From Echinimonas agarilytica (GTDB lineage Bacteria > Pseudomonadota > Gammaproteobacteria > Enterobacterales > Neiellaceae), in the NCBI RefSeq assembly GCF_023703465.1, contig NZ_JAMQGP010000003.1:248001-312000 (forward strand): a DNA stretch of 64,000 bases, given 5' to 3'. The notes beneath the pieces were generated by a model, which did not search any database, was not told the origin of the DNA, and saw only the letters and a list, made by a program, of their open reading frames with translations. Of this stretch, positions 55,020 through 64,000 are shown in pieces; position 1 is the first letter of the stretch, and every line of letters begins with the position of its first letter. The position numbers and the translations under genes were made by a program.

Positions 55020-57950
55020 TTACTTTGACCGAGACGAGTCGGGCTGATTGAGTGGCGTGGTGTAGCGATGCGTCCATTCAATAAATTCAACGGCTGGCAT
55101 GGGTTTCGCGAAGTGATACCCCTGATATATATCGCATTTCAATGCTTCAAGAGCATCTACTTGTTGAGCTGTTTCTACGCCTTCTGCAACCACATCAAGT
55201 TTCATCTGATGACTCATAGAAATCATGGTGCTGGCAAGTGAAGATGTTGCGTTTGTTTCGAGTTCATCGACGAATAATTTGTCGATTTTGAGAATATCCA
55301 GAGGGAGTTGCTGCAAATAGGCTAGAGAGGAGTAACCTGTTCCAAAATCATCCAGCGCGATCTTAAGGCCAAATGTACGGAGTTGCTTCAACTTGTTTAC
55401 CGTATCACCAATGTCGCTTAAAAGGCCTGTTTCGGTTAATTCAATGCAGAAATATGAAATGGGCAAGTTGCTGCGTTTGATGCGCTCGGTGGTGCGTTCT
55501 ACAAAACCAGGTAAGGCAAACTGCCATGCTGATACGTTAATGGATAAGTGACCATCAAATTGGTTGTTATTGTGCCAAACAGTAAGTTGCTCAATGCATC
55601 GTTCGAAGACCCAATCTCCGAGCTTATGAATCAGACCTGATTGCTCTGCAATGGGCACAAATACAGCCGGTGATATTGGACCTTGTGGTGAATTAGGCCA
55701 GCGAACCAGAGCTTCGGCTCCAAACAGTTTACCGTTTGCATTGACTTGAGGTTGATAGTGCACCTCAAGCTCGTTGTTAGTAATGGCCTGTTTCAGGAGT
55801 GTTTGTATGATGAGGTTATTTTTGGCTTCAGATTCGAGAGAATCTTCGTATTCATAAAAACTACCCCGAACGTTATCTTTAGCGTGATACAAAGCAAGTT
55901 CCGACTGACGAATCGCCGCAAGTGAGCTTTGTGTGTGCTGAGATAACTGGACGATACCAATAGTCGCCGACACATCAACCACATGCTCACCAATGCTAAT
56001 CGGTTGATGAAATGCGCGGAGGACTTCGTGGGCTAGCTCCACGGCTGTTTGTGACGTATTCATCGATATAAACAACAATTCATCTCCGCCATACCTAGAA
56101 ATGAAAACGCTGGGCGGAAAAAGTTCACGCATCTTAATGCTAATGGCATTAATGATCTGATCGCCGGTACTGTGGCCCAATTCATCATTGATCATTTTGA
56201 AGTGATCAATGTTGGCATTCAGTAGCGTAGCTGTTTGCGGCGTGCTGCGAATAGTTTTGAGCAATGATGCTAGGTGTTCGTTGGCCCGCGCTCGGTTGGG
56301 AAGGCCGGTTAAATGGTCTTCATAAGCCATTCTATTCATGCGGGTTTCAGCTGTCTGACGCTGAATCTCGGCGGATGCACGAGCTGCCAGAATGTTTAAA
56401 ATATGAATGAGATGGGGCGTTTCAACAATAGGTTTGATATCCAGTATCGTGAGAATGCCAATAATCTCAGATTCTTTGTCGAACAAGGGAACACCCACAT
56501 AGCTTTCTATATTCAGTTCTCTCAAGGTGGCGTCTTCTGGGAACGCGGCTTGAATGCCCTGAGCAAAATGGCATTCTCGATCGGTGATCACTTTAAGACT
56601 TGGTGTTCCATTGAGATCGTAAGTGACATTACGAGTGATTTTGCCATTCACCATCAATGACACGGTTTCAATCTGCTGTTTGTTGCTTGTGATTTTCCCT
56701 ACAAATGCCGCACTTGCGCCCACTAAAGCTGATAAATGGCTGACCAAACCATCGAAAAAACTCGAATCAGAGCTATAAGATACGCTGCGTGCTAAATGTT
56801 CGAATGCTTGTTGGCTAAAGTACTCTTCGGTGACATCTCTTGAATAGATTACAATCAAATCGATTTCGTTGTTTAAATCGACTGTTGTATATATATCAAA
56901 CTCAAGTGTGATATTGCTGGGTAAATACTGATTGATAGTGTTGGGGAGTTTGTTCGACTTTATGGGCGGTAGTGTTAAATGACCCATGGCTGATATTGCG
57001 TGCGGGCGCAAATTAAAGCCACCGTAGGTCACTGCTAGTTCATTCAACAAATTGATGTTGGATTGGTCGAGTCGCCCGCCCCAAAAATCAATTCCAGCCT
57101 GATTCATAGACGTTACAGTGCCACCATTCTCACAAATTACAATGGCATTTGGCGATTGCTCAACGACTTGAACCAATTGGTTTGAGCGGGTTTTATGAGC
57201 GCTACTGCGGCGAAGCTCTTGATCTAATTTGAGTGATGTAATGCCCAGTTTACGATTATTTGAACGCCGCTCTGCGGCCTGCGAGATACTCGCTTGAATC
57301 ATCAACAAAATACAGGCAAAACCGGATAGATAGAAGAAATCGAGATGCCCCGACTCAATGAGTATCGCGCTTACCAATGCCACAAGTAATAAGCTCGCAA
57401 CGCAGGCTATGTAGGTGGTTGCCCGAGAGTGTTTAATAAGGTGTTTAAATTGCAACGATACCCAAACCAGCACCGCAAAACAAATTACATACTGAATATA
57501 AGAAATGGGGCTGATGTTTCCTTTGAGAACAGAGACTTCCTTGCCCCAAATGGTGAAGGTTCTTAGGCCTTCTAAAGTCTCATACCGCAAACCAAAAGGC
57601 ATTATAAAGTTGAATGGCATGAGAGCGAGTAATAGCAGCACCACAACGTAGGGCATGCGAGGGTAACGAGTTTGCTGGCAACACGCTGCTGTATAGGCAC
57701 AAAACAGCGGTATGCAAATTTGTAAAAATAAGTTCTGAAAACGTAGGGCTAAAACTGAGCCTTCGATGTCTGGGGAGACAAAGTATTGTAGTGTGAAATA
57801 TTGGTAGAATCCTACGCAAATGGCGAGCGCGGCGAACCAGAGTTTGTCTGAGTTACGACGGTTTAATGCCGCAAAAGAGAGTGCATTAAACGCGGCGTAA
57901 AGAATAAAGCCGATGGAGATGTAAAAAACCAGTTCAATCAAATCATGCAA
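55020..57950 (-). CDS. Membrane GGDEF-EAL protein with PAS and GAF domains
   Basis: This 976-residue cyclic-di-GMP turnover protein has about seven N-terminal membrane helices (to residue about 230) and a PAS domain (VVEQSPNAIVICENGG). A GAF domain follows (FFDGLVSHLSALVGASAAFVG). The GGDEF domain begins at DHLTGLPNRARANEHL, with signature YGGDEL near residue 620, where the last Phe is Leu. The EAL domain (GAEALVRWPN about 745, NVSAWQF, ELTETGLL, DDFGTGYSSLAYL, VVAEGVET) keeps all catalytic residues, so phosphodiesterase activity is likely; cyclase activity is possible. It stands alone. Confidence 0.92.
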   Translation of the reverse strand: MHDLIELVFYISIGFILYAAFNALSFAALNRRNSDKLWFAALAICVGFYQYFTLQYFVSPDIEGSVLALRFQNLFLQICIPLFCAYTAACCQQTRYPRMPYVVVLLLLALMPFNFIMPFGLRYETLEGLRTFTIWGKEVSVLKGNISPISYIQYVICFAVLVWVSLQFKHLIKHSRATTYIACVASLLLVALVSAILIESGHLDFFYLSGFACILLMIQASISQAAERRSNNRKLGITSLKLDQELRRSSAHKTRSNQLVQVVEQSPNAIVICENGGTVTSMNQAGIDFWGGRLDQSNINLLNELAVTYGGFNLRPHAISAMGHLTLPPIKSNKLPNTINQYLPSNITLEFDIYTTVDLNNEIDLIVIYSRDVTEEYFSQQAFEHLARSVSYSSDSSFFDGLVSHLSALVGASAAFVGKITSNKQQIETVSLMVNGKITRNVTYDLNGTPSLKVITDRECHFAQGIQAAFPEDATLRELNIESYVGVPLFDKESEIIGILTILDIKPIVETPHLIHILNILAARASAEIQRQTAETRMNRMAYEDHLTGLPNRARANEHLASLLKTIRSTPQTATLLNANIDHFKMINDELGHSTGDQIINAISIKMRELFPPSVFISRYGGDELLFISMNTSQTAVELAHEVLRAFHQPISIGEHVVDVSATIGIVQLSQHTQSSLAAIRQSELALYHAKDNVRGSFYEYEDSLESEAKNNLIIQTLLKQAITNNELEVHYQPQVNANGKLFGAEALVRWPNSPQGPISPAVFVPIAEQSGLIHKLGDWVFERCIEQLTVWHNNNQFDGHLSINVSAWQFALPGFVERTTERIKRSNLPISYFCIELTETGLLSDIGDTVNKLKQLRTFGLKIALDDFGTGYSSLAYLQQLPLDILKIDKLFVDELETNATSSLASTMISMSHQMKLDVVAEGVETAQQVDALEALKCDIYQGYHFAKPMPAVEFIEWTHRYTTPLNQPDSSRSK

Positions 57951-58113
57951 TCCATAATGGCGGTAGACTTTCTATTTATGTGTGTTGGCGAGCACCTACA
58001 ACTTCCTTTCTTAGTAAAGCACATGATTGGATCGTGGTCTGGGAATATGGATCACATACAATGAAGAAAATCAGTCTAATATGAATAGAATACGATCAAT
58101 TTGAGAAGGTGCG

Positions 58114-58533
58114 ATGGATTTTTCAGAACAACAAATGCGAGAACAGATCAAATTCATGTCGGGCATCGACATTGGGCTTTTCTCGAAGGATGAAATCGGA
58201 AACCTTCGTTGGGAGAATGTTCAATTTGAAGTTGAGTATGAAAGAAACGTGACAGCAAAAGGTCACTTTTCTGTCAAAAAAGCGAATGTCATCCACTTTA
58301 GTGTAGAAATCTATTGTGCTGAATATGACTTTACCTTTTATATTGATCAACAAACAAATGCTCAATCAGTAGGGGTTCTTATGGATGATCGTTTTGAAGT
58401 GAGGCCAATTTCAAATCAAGGGCGATTGAGTTGTATTCAGGTTAAGTGTGAAGATGGACGAGCCTTTGAGATGGTTAAAAATGGCGACTTGAACGTCGTG
58501 GACCATCTCAGGCCATTACCCAATTGGAAGTAG
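58114..58533 (+). CDS. Hypothetical protein
   Basis: This is a 139-residue soluble protein with no signal peptide, no membrane segment and no motif recognised. It is rich in alternating beta-strand-like segments (NVQFEVEYERNVTAKGHFSVKKANVIHFSVEIYCAEYDFTFYID), suggesting an all-beta fold. The ATG has AAGG about 6 nt upstream, and codon use looks like the neighbours'. It is divergent from the GGDEF-EAL gene and converges with the choice-of-anchor A gene. Confidence 0.6.
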   Translation: MDFSEQQMREQIKFMSGIDIGLFSKDEIGNLRWENVQFEVEYERNVTAKGHFSVKKANVIHFSVEIYCAEYDFTFYIDQQTNAQSVGVLMDDRFEVRPISNQGRLSCIQVKCEDGRAFEMVKNGDLNVVDHLRPLPNWK

Positions 58534-58564
58534 GCGAACTCGAGGTTAAATAACTCGTGTTCGC
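58534..58564. terminator. Hairpin between two converging genes
   Basis: GCGAAC pairs with GTTCGC, continuing into CGAG/CTCG, directly after the hypothetical gene's stop and 22 nt from the anchor A gene's stop. A short TTATTT follows. It may terminate in both directions. Confidence 0.6.
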
Positions 58565-58585
58565 TTATTTCAGATGCGAGCCTAC

Positions 58586-59506
58586 TTAGGCTGGGCGCAG
58601 CGTTCGTTGATTCGTTCTTAATGCCAACAGGCCCAACGCAATTAAGATCAGCGAAGATGGGTTTGGAATCTGCGTTGTTGGTGGCTTCGGTGGTTGTGGT
58701 CCTCGATATACCGGCGTGTGGAATTGCTGAGAACCTTGGAAGGTTTTAACGGCCACGGAGCCATCAAATTGTGAGCCACCCGACACTGACGCAAATGGTG
58801 CTAAAACTGCACCCACCATTTGTGCGTTGCCAAAATCAATGGTTTCAGCTTCAAAGAAGTTCCAAATGATTTTACTCCAATCAAAATGATTACCGTTATT
58901 AAAACCATCAAGTGGTTTTTGATTTCCAAATTCAATATTTTTGCCAGAAACATTGATGACAATGTTTTCAGCATTGCCTGCATCTAGGTTAAGATCTAGA
59001 TTGCTGTTGAGGTACAAGCCACTGTCAAAGTCAAACACTGCTGTATCGTCTACACCTGAGTACTCGAACAATACTTTGCTGCTGACCACACCGACGGTGC
59101 CATTTGCAGACAAAGAGTTGTAGCTGCTTGTTGCTGCAAATAGTTCATCTGCAACAGCTTTTATCGACATGCTGGGGTCGTAGTAAACCTCACCACCGCC
59201 GTTTCTATTTATATGCGCAGCGTTGTTGGTACCGCCGTAAATTAGATTTGTGCCATTTTCTAATGTGATGCCCACATTCCCAATATTGCCGACCACTTCT
59301 AGAGAAGTTCCGCCCGAAAGGCGTGATCCGAACCCCAAACTGTGATTTGAGTTGCTTGGATTAAGGTTGCCGCCTACGAGGGTTTTACCTTGCACGTGAC
59401 CCGACAAATACTCCAAATCCTCTAAGACAATGAGGTTATAGGTGTCGAGCGGCAATGCCAAAACGCTGGCGCTAAAAAAGGTAGCGGCGCATACCAGTGA
59501 CTTCAT
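58586..59506 (-). CDS. Choice-of-anchor A family protein with PEP-CTERM-like tail
   Basis: This exported protein of about 306 residues has a signal peptide (SLVCAATFFSASVLA). It has the choice-of-anchor A domain (YNLIVLEDLEYLSGHVQGKTLVGGNL, then VINVSGKNIEFGNQ and AQMVGAVLAPFASVSGGSQFDGSV), seen in surface proteins with varied C-terminal anchors. The C-terminus is built like a PEP-CTERM exosortase signal: Pro-rich linker, IPNPSSLILIALGLLALR, basic end. The normal Pro-Glu-Pro is Pro-Asn-Pro. The ATG at 59506 was chosen because it opens the signal peptide. No exosortase or polysaccharide genes are in the window. Confidence 0.85.
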   Translation of the reverse strand: MKSLVCAATFFSASVLALPLDTYNLIVLEDLEYLSGHVQGKTLVGGNLNPSNSNHSLGFGSRLSGGTSLEVVGNIGNVGITLENGTNLIYGGTNNAAHINRNGGGEVYYDPSMSIKAVADELFAATSSYNSLSANGTVGVVSSKVLFEYSGVDDTAVFDFDSGLYLNSNLDLNLDAGNAENIVINVSGKNIEFGNQKPLDGFNNGNHFDWSKIIWNFFEAETIDFGNAQMVGAVLAPFASVSGGSQFDGSVAVKTFQGSQQFHTPVYRGPQPPKPPTTQIPNPSSLILIALGLLALRTNQRTLRPA

Positions 59507-59773
59507 AATTCCGTGTCTCACGAATATCCCCAAAATTAGTTAAATCTTTGTTTTTATATTTCTTAATCTTTAAATAGCAAGAAACGTACCATCTGGAGTA
59601 AATGCTTTATTTTACAAGGTTGTATGATTTTATTGTGGTTTTCAATAATGCCGATGTGTAAATGTTCCTGACACTGATGGGGCATTGATTATGAACGAAT
59701 TGGACTTTCACTCGTCAGTTTCAATGATGCGCTTCAAACAATCTGGCAATAAGCTGCATTCCTAATGCAATAA

Positions 59774-59814
59774 TTGACGGTTGTCATAAAAATCGTTAAT
59801 TCTTGCTTTATAAG
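59774..59814 (+). promoter_or_regulatory. FNR-like site and -10 box upstream of the nap operon
   Basis: The 476-bp gap before nap holds TTGACGGTTGTCAT (59774-59787), matching the FNR consensus at seven of ten bases, and TATAAG (59809-59814). The start expected 7 nt later would put the site centre near -41, the class II activator position. Another hairpin (GTTGC/GCAAC, 59953-59967) lies just before the first ribosome-binding site. No gene is seen in this gap. Confidence 0.4.
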
Positions 59815-59982
59815 TGGTTTATTGACGCTATTGGTGTGACGGTCAGCTTCAGAATGAACTAGACTTACTGACTTATTAATATTTTTTAAAATATAGCGGG
59901 AACAGAGCGTTTTTATGCGTGCTTGTTCGCTGCTAATAATAAATCCATAAGAGTTGCATAACGCAACCGCTGGAGAGCCACC

Positions 59983-60135
59983 ATGAGTACTTTGGAATCC
60001 ATTATTTGGCATATTCTCGGATATGCTGCGATGCCGATGATCTTTATTTTCGGATTTATCGGAGTCGCCCTCGTTTCACTTCTGTTTCTTCATCTACGCG
60101 GTGTAAAACCCGTTGAGGACGGCGAAACTTTATGA
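59983..60135 (+). CDS. Short nap-associated membrane protein (TIGR02808-like)
   Basis: This 50-residue protein starts MSTLESIIWHILGYAAMP and is mostly one membrane helix (MIFIFGFIGVALVSLLFLHL), with a short acidic tail. It resembles the short TIGR02808 family, known from Vibrio and Photobacterium near periplasmic nitrate reductase genes, rather than classic NapE. TGGAGAG lies 6 nt before the ATG. Its stop overlaps the napD start (ATGA). Function unknown; the position suggests a membrane role in Nap assembly or electron transfer. Confidence 0.8.
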   Translation: MSTLESIIWHILGYAAMPMIFIFGFIGVALVSLLFLHLRGVKPVEDGETL

Positions 60136-60455
60136 GCCTCTCCAGTATCCATACGGATGATTTGGTAGAGGAATCTGTTCACTTGTCGGGAGTGCTGGTT
60201 CGATGCATGCCCGAGCGAGTGGTAGACGTTTCTGCTCAAATCAATCAATTGAAAGGCGCGAGTGTGGACTCATTAAGCACCGATAATGCACTAATTGTCA
60301 TTATCGAAGAGCTTGAGGACAGCATGAAACTCGCCGACCAAATGCACCACATTCAATTAATGTCTGGCGTAATTTCCGCCTCCATGATTTATCACCATAG
60401 CGACAAATATCTGGAACCTAGTTCGAGATCTGCTTCTGAGGAGACAGTGCAGTGA
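60132..60455 (+). CDS. napD: NapA signal-peptide-binding chaperone NapD
   Basis: NapD binds the twin-arginine signal of NapA and holds it back until the cofactor is inserted. The 107-residue protein has the ferredoxin-like fold of the family: [33 protein letters not shown] then [37 protein letters not shown]. The C-terminal residues ([13 protein letters not shown]) are a flexible tail. It overlaps the small membrane protein gene at the start and napA at the end, so all three are coupled. Confidence 0.93.
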   Translation: MSLSSIHTDDLVEESVHLSGVLVRCMPERVVDVSAQINQLKGASVDSLSTDNALIVIIEELEDSMKLADQMHHIQLMSGVISASMIYHHSDKYLEPSSRSASEETVQ

Positions 60456-62974
60456 AACTGAATCGACGCGACTTTATTAAAACCCAAGCGGTTGCTGCGA
60501 CAGCGGCAGCAGCAGGTATCAGCACGCCGATTTTGGCGAGCAATGTGACAACAGACTCAAGCACGAACACTGTGTCTTGGGAAAAAGCACCTTGCCGTTT
60601 TTGTGGTACCGGTTGTAGTGTTTTAGTCGGCACTCAGCATGGTAAGGTGGTTGCCACTCAAGGTGATCCCGAAGCCCCCGTGAACAAAGGCCTAAATTGC
60701 ATTAAGGGTTACTTCTTATCAAAAGTAATGTACGGCACAGATCGCCTCACCACGCCATTATTACGTATGAAAAACGGCAAATATGATAAGAGTGGTGATT
60801 TTGCGCCAGTCAGCTGGGATCAAGCGTTTGATGTGATGGCTGACAAATTTAAAGTTTCTTTAAAGAAAGATCTCGAAGCCAATAAAGGTAAACCCGCTGA
60901 TCAGTTGACTTCGTCAGTGGGTATGTTTGGCTCTGGCCAATGGACGGTTTGGGAAGGTTATGCCGCCTCCAAGCTCATGAAAGCAGGATTCCGATCCAAT
61001 AACATCGACCCGAATGCACGTCACTGTATGGCTTCAGCGGTGGTCGGTTTTATGCGTACTTTTGGTATGGATGAACCGATGGGCTGTTATGACGACATCG
61101 AGCATGCCGACAGCTTCGTTTTATGGGGCTCGAATATGGCTGAAATGCATCCTATTTTGTGGTCACGTTTAGCCGACCGCCGACTCAGTCATCCGCATGT
61201 AAAAGTGCATGTGTTGAGTACCTTTGAGCATCGTAGTTTTGAACTGTCAGACAATGACATGATTTTCACGCCGCAAACTGATTTAGCGATTCTGAATTAC
61301 ATTGCCAATTACATTATTCAGAATAAAAAGGTCAATAAAGACTTTGTCAATAAGCACACTCAGTTCCGCCGAGGCGATACTGACATTGGTTATGGTTTGC
61401 GTCCTGAAAATCCATTGCAACAAGCGGCAGAAAACCCTGATTCAGGCGGCTCAAAGCCAATGAGTTTCGATGAATATGCAAAATTTGTTGCTGATTACGA
61501 CGTTGAATCGGTGTCTAAGCTATCAGGGGTGCCTGCTGACCATCTTGAAAAGCTCGCCCAAGACTACGCTGATCCAAAAGTGAAAGTCACATCGTTTTGG
61601 ACCATGGGCTTTAACCAACATACTCGTGGTGTTTGGGCCAACAACTTGGTGTACAACATCCATTTGTTAACCGGTAAAATATCAACACCGGGTAACAGTC
61701 CATTTTCGTTAACGGGTCAACCGTCTGCATGTGGTACCGCACGTGAAGTGGGAACCTTTGCTCACCGACTACCGGCCGACATGGTTGTGGCGAATCCAAA
61801 ACACCGAGCAACCGCAGAAAAAATCTGGAATCTGCCAGAGGGTACCGTGCCCGGTAAGGTAGGTTATCACGCCGTATTGCAAGATCGCATGCTGAACGAT
61901 GGCAAGCTCAATGCCTACTGGGTGATGTGCAACAACAACATGCAAGCAGGCCCCAATATTAACGAAGAACGCTTGCCGGGTTATCGCAACCCTAACAACT
62001 TCATTGTGTGTTCTGACCCATACCCAACAGCCACGGCACAAGCTGCAGACTTGATCCTCCCGACTGCAATGTGGGTAGAAAAAGAAGGTGCATACGGCAA
62101 TGCCGAGCGTCGAACTCAGTTCTGGCATCAGCAAGTCAAATCACCTGAAGGTGCAAAGTCAGATTTGTGGCAGCTTATGGAGTTCTCCAAACGCTTCAAG
62201 GTCGAAGAAGTTTGGCCTGCCGACTTAATTGCCAAAGAGCCATCGTTGAAAGGTAAAACTTTGTATAACGTGTTGTTCGAGAATGGCAATGTCAATAAAT
62301 TCCCAGTGGAAGAATGCACTGCTGAATTGAATGATGAATCACATGAATGTGGTTTCTATGTTCAAAAAGGTCTTTTTGAAGAGTACGCAGCATTTGGCCG
62401 AGGCCATGCACATGACTTAGCGCCATTTGAAACATATCACAACGAGCGTGGTTTACGGTGGCCTGTTGTTGATGGCGAAGAAACTCTGCGCCGCTACAAA
62501 GAAGGCAGCGATCCTTATGTGAAAGACGGAGCCGACTTTGAGTTCTATGGCAAACCCGACGGTAAGGCCATCATTTTTGCATTGCCGTTTGAACCTGCTG
62601 CGGAATCGCCAGACGATGAGTTTGACTTGTGGTTAAGCACAGGCCGAGTGTTAGAACACTGGCATACTGGCACCATGACCCGCCGTGTTCCAGAACTTTA
62701 CAAAGCCGTGCCGGATGCAGTGATTTACATGCACCCAGACGACGCCAAGTCACGTGGATTACGCCGAGGCGAAGAAGCTCGCATTGTTTCTCGTCGTGGC
62801 GAAGTAAGAACACGAGTGGAAACGCGAGGCCGTAACAGACCGCCAAAAGGCCTCATTTTTATGCCGTTTTTTGATGCCAAGCAGTTGGTGAATAAAGTCA
62901 CGCTAGATGCCACCGATCCGCTATCTAAGCAGACCGATTTCAAAAAATGTGCTGTTAAAGTGATCAAGGCTTAA
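60452..62974 (+). CDS. napA: Periplasmic nitrate reductase catalytic subunit NapA
   Basis: This is the 840-residue molybdoenzyme reducing nitrate to nitrite in the periplasm. It starts with a twin-arginine signal ([19 protein letters not shown]). The 4Fe-4S ligands are Cys48, Cys51, Cys55 (CRFCGTGC) and Cys83 (NCIKG). The molybdenum ligand is Cys192 in [17 protein letters not shown], and bis-MGD-binding loops follow throughout. The start is a GTG overlapping the napD stop, with GAGGAG upstream. It needs cofactor from the MoaA pathway, and NapF is encoded about 37 kb away rather than here. Confidence 0.98.
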   Translation: MKLNRRDFIKTQAVAATAAAAGISTPILASNVTTDSSTNTVSWEKAPCRFCGTGCSVLVGTQHGKVVATQGDPEAPVNKGLNCIKGYFLSKVMYGTDRLTTPLLRMKNGKYDKSGDFAPVSWDQAFDVMADKFKVSLKKDLEANKGKPADQLTSSVGMFGSGQWTVWEGYAASKLMKAGFRSNNIDPNARHCMASAVVGFMRTFGMDEPMGCYDDIEHADSFVLWGSNMAEMHPILWSRLADRRLSHPHVKVHVLSTFEHRSFELSDNDMIFTPQTDLAILNYIANYIIQNKKVNKDFVNKHTQFRRGDTDIGYGLRPENPLQQAAENPDSGGSKPMSFDEYAKFVADYDVESVSKLSGVPADHLEKLAQDYADPKVKVTSFWTMGFNQHTRGVWANNLVYNIHLLTGKISTPGNSPFSLTGQPSACGTAREVGTFAHRLPADMVVANPKHRATAEKIWNLPEGTVPGKVGYHAVLQDRMLNDGKLNAYWVMCNNNMQAGPNINEERLPGYRNPNNFIVCSDPYPTATAQAADLILPTAMWVEKEGAYGNAERRTQFWHQQVKSPEGAKSDLWQLMEFSKRFKVEEVWPADLIAKEPSLKGKTLYNVLFENGNVNKFPVEECTAELNDESHECGFYVQKGLFEEYAAFGRGHAHDLAPFETYHNERGLRWPVVDGEETLRRYKEGSDPYVKDGADFEFYGKPDGKAIIFALPFEPAAESPDDEFDLWLSTGRVLEHWHTGTMTRRVPELYKAVPDAVIYMHPDDAKSRGLRRGEEARIVSRRGEVRTRVETRGRNRPPKGLIFMPFFDAKQLVNKVTLDATDPLSKQTDFKKCAVKVIKA

Positions 62975-62985
62975 GGGGATTCGAC

Positions 62986-63477
62986 ATGAAATTTTTACTG
63001 AAAGTCGCTGCAACACTCCTCGCTGGTGCATCTGTGGTTGCCATTGCTGCTGATTCTAACAGTGAATATGTGAGCAATGGTGGTGTGAAGTCATTGCGAG
63101 GTGAGACTGAACTGAATCAAGAAGCGCCTGCGGAACGTTTGAAAGCGCCGCGTCGCGAAACCGGAGGCACGCTTGATCGAAATTATGTGTATCAACCGCC
63201 TATGATTCCGCACGCAACGCGCGATTATCCAACCGATTTAAATAGCAATAAATGTTTGACGTGCCATGGTTGGAAGTACGCAGGCAAAATGGGAGCTCCC
63301 AAAGTGAGCCCCACTCACTTTGACAGTCGTGCGGGTGTGACGCTGGCAAACATTTCTCCTCGTCGTTACTTTTGTCAGCAGTGCCATGTGTCTCAAGACG
63401 ATGCAGCGCCGTTGGTGGGTAATACATTTGAACCCGTTGATGCGTTACGGATTGACCATCCTGCGGCAGCACAGTAG
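62986..63477 (+). CDS. napB: Nitrate reductase diheme cytochrome c NapB
   Basis: This periplasmic electron-transfer subunit has 163 residues, with a signal peptide (VAATLLAGASVVAIA) and two c-type haem sites, CLTCH (residues 90-94) and CQQCH (130-134). PPMIPHATRDYPTDLNSNKC before the first site and SPRRYFCQQCHVSQ at the second are typical of NapB. It receives electrons from NapC and passes them to NapA. It starts 11 nt after napA with AAGGGGA upstream. Confidence 0.97.
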   Translation: MKFLLKVAATLLAGASVVAIAADSNSEYVSNGGVKSLRGETELNQEAPAERLKAPRRETGGTLDRNYVYQPPMIPHATRDYPTDLNSNKCLTCHGWKYAGKMGAPKVSPTHFDSRAGVTLANISPRRYFCQQCHVSQDDAAPLVGNTFEPVDALRIDHPAAAQ

Positions 63478-63486
63478 AGGTTAATC

Positions 63487-64000
63487 ATGACTAACAACAA
63501 ACAACCATTGTGGAAGTCAATGTGGCGCTTGTTTTGTAAGCCTGCAGGTATCGCAACTTGGGTGGTATTGTGTTTAGGCTTTGTGGGCGGCATCGTTTTT
63601 TGGGGTGGATTTAACTGGGGAATGGAGGCGACGAATACCGAAGAATTTTGTTCGAGCTGCCACGCGCCGATTGTGGAAGAAATTGCCACTACAATCCACT
63701 TTACCAACCGCTCAGGTGTGAGAGCCATTTGTTCAGATTGTCACGTGCCGCATAAATGGACCGACAAAATTGTGCGAAAAGTGCAAGCCAGCAAAGAAGT
63801 ATTTGCACACTTAATGGGTACTATTGATACCCGTGATAAGTTTGAAGCGCGCCGTTTGCATTTAGCTGAGCGAGAGTGGGACCGACTTGAGAAAAACAAT
63901 TCATTGGAATGCCGTAACTGCCACGACTTTGAATACATGGACTTCTCTGTTCAGAACCCGAGAGCTATGCAAAACCACAGTACATATCTGGCCAAGGGCG
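63487..64000 (+). CDS. napC: Tetraheme quinol dehydrogenase NapC, N-terminal part
   Basis: NapC is the membrane-anchored cytochrome c that takes electrons from quinol to NapB. The reading frame is open to the right edge (171 codons visible). It has one membrane helix ([21 protein letters not shown]) and three haem sites so far: CSSCH (residues 55-59), CSDCH (82-86) and CRNCH (142-146). The fourth should lie beyond the edge. GAGG precedes the ATG. The order napD-A-B-C is the Vibrio/Shewanella-alpha style, with no napGH. Confidence 0.95.
   Translation, partial: MTNNKQPLWKSMWRLFCKPAGIATWVVLCLGFVGGIVFWGGFNWGMEATNTEEFCSSCHAPIVEEIATTIHFTNRSGVRAICSDCHVPHKWTDKIVRKVQASKEVFAHLMGTIDTRDKFEARRLHLAEREWDRLEKNNSLECRNCHDFEYMDFSVQNPRAMQNHSTYLAKG

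Noticed and set aside
59880-59895. A/T palindrome ATATTTTTTAAAATAT upstream of nap
   Set aside because: It is a simple AT-rich palindrome in an AT-rich gap; too weak to name as a binding site.
59734-60012. Minus-strand frame upstream of nap
   Set aside because: It covers the nap regulatory region and the start of the small membrane gene, with no homology or start signal.

Overview
The window is chromosomal DNA of moderate GC from a gammaproteobacterium. The gene orders pnp-nlpI, aspS-nudB-yebC-ruvCAB and ybgC-tolQRAB-pal-cpoB, together with cmoAB, periplasmic nitrate reductase and a fatty-acid cis/trans isomerase, point to a free-living, probably marine member of the Alteromonadales/Vibrionales-like lineages. 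No genus can be fixed from sequence alone. No phage, transposase, integrase or CRISPR array is visible.

Layout. 1-7 kb: the end of pnp, nlpI, a small ComEA-like DNA-binding protein, and a nucleotide-sugar block (galU, galE, ugd, a UDP-glucuronate epimerase-like gene). 7-10 kb (minus strand): a phosphotransferase-fold gene that has lost catalytic residues, then cmoB and cmoA for tRNA wobble-uridine modification. 10-16 kb: fmdB-like zinc ribbon, aspS, nudB, yebC, ruvC, ruvA, ruvB. A 490-bp gap follows, holding a candidate minus-strand small RNA. 16.3-21.4 kb: the Tol-Pal envelope operon. 21.5-21.9 kb: three identical tRNA-Lys genes. 22-25 kb: a probable molybdenum-cofactor riboswitch, moaA, napF, then nadA. 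25-27 kb: an M48 metalloprotease lipoprotein and a partner lipoprotein.

26.9-28.1 kb is the strangest stretch. A single intact tRNA-Ser(GGA) is flanked upstream by 126-bp tandem repeats carrying broken 5' tRNA pieces. Downstream are 208-bp tandem repeats carrying the tRNA 3' end with a 76-nt structured insert in the T-loop, two of them followed by a copy of the tRNA terminator. 28.2-36.3 kb is a minus-strand operon: a signal-less solute-binding protein, two class III CoA-transferases, an enoyl-CoA hydratase, an aldehyde dehydrogenase and a GH2 glycosidase. It looks like an uncharacterised cytosolic route that splits a glycoside and degrades a CoA-activated part.

36.6-43.3 kb: a class II cyclic-nucleotide phosphodiesterase, a DUF4437 cupin, and an XdhC/MocA/IorA/IorB molybdenum hydroxylase operon behind an FNR-like box. 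43.4-58 kb: an FG-GAP/UnbV lipoprotein, a SET-like sugar efflux protein, fatty-acid cis/trans isomerase, an orphan coiled-coil lipoprotein, an M3 peptidase, a DUF3820 protein, a ModF-like double ATPase and a GGDEF-EAL protein. 58-64 kb: an orphan gene, a choice-of-anchor A protein with a variant PEP-CTERM tail, and the nap operon (small membrane protein, napD, napA, napB, partial napC).

A recurring theme is molybdenum: a cofactor-sensing leader, moaA, modF, the MocA/XdhC maturation pair and two molybdoenzymes (IorAB and NapA) all lie within about 42 kb.
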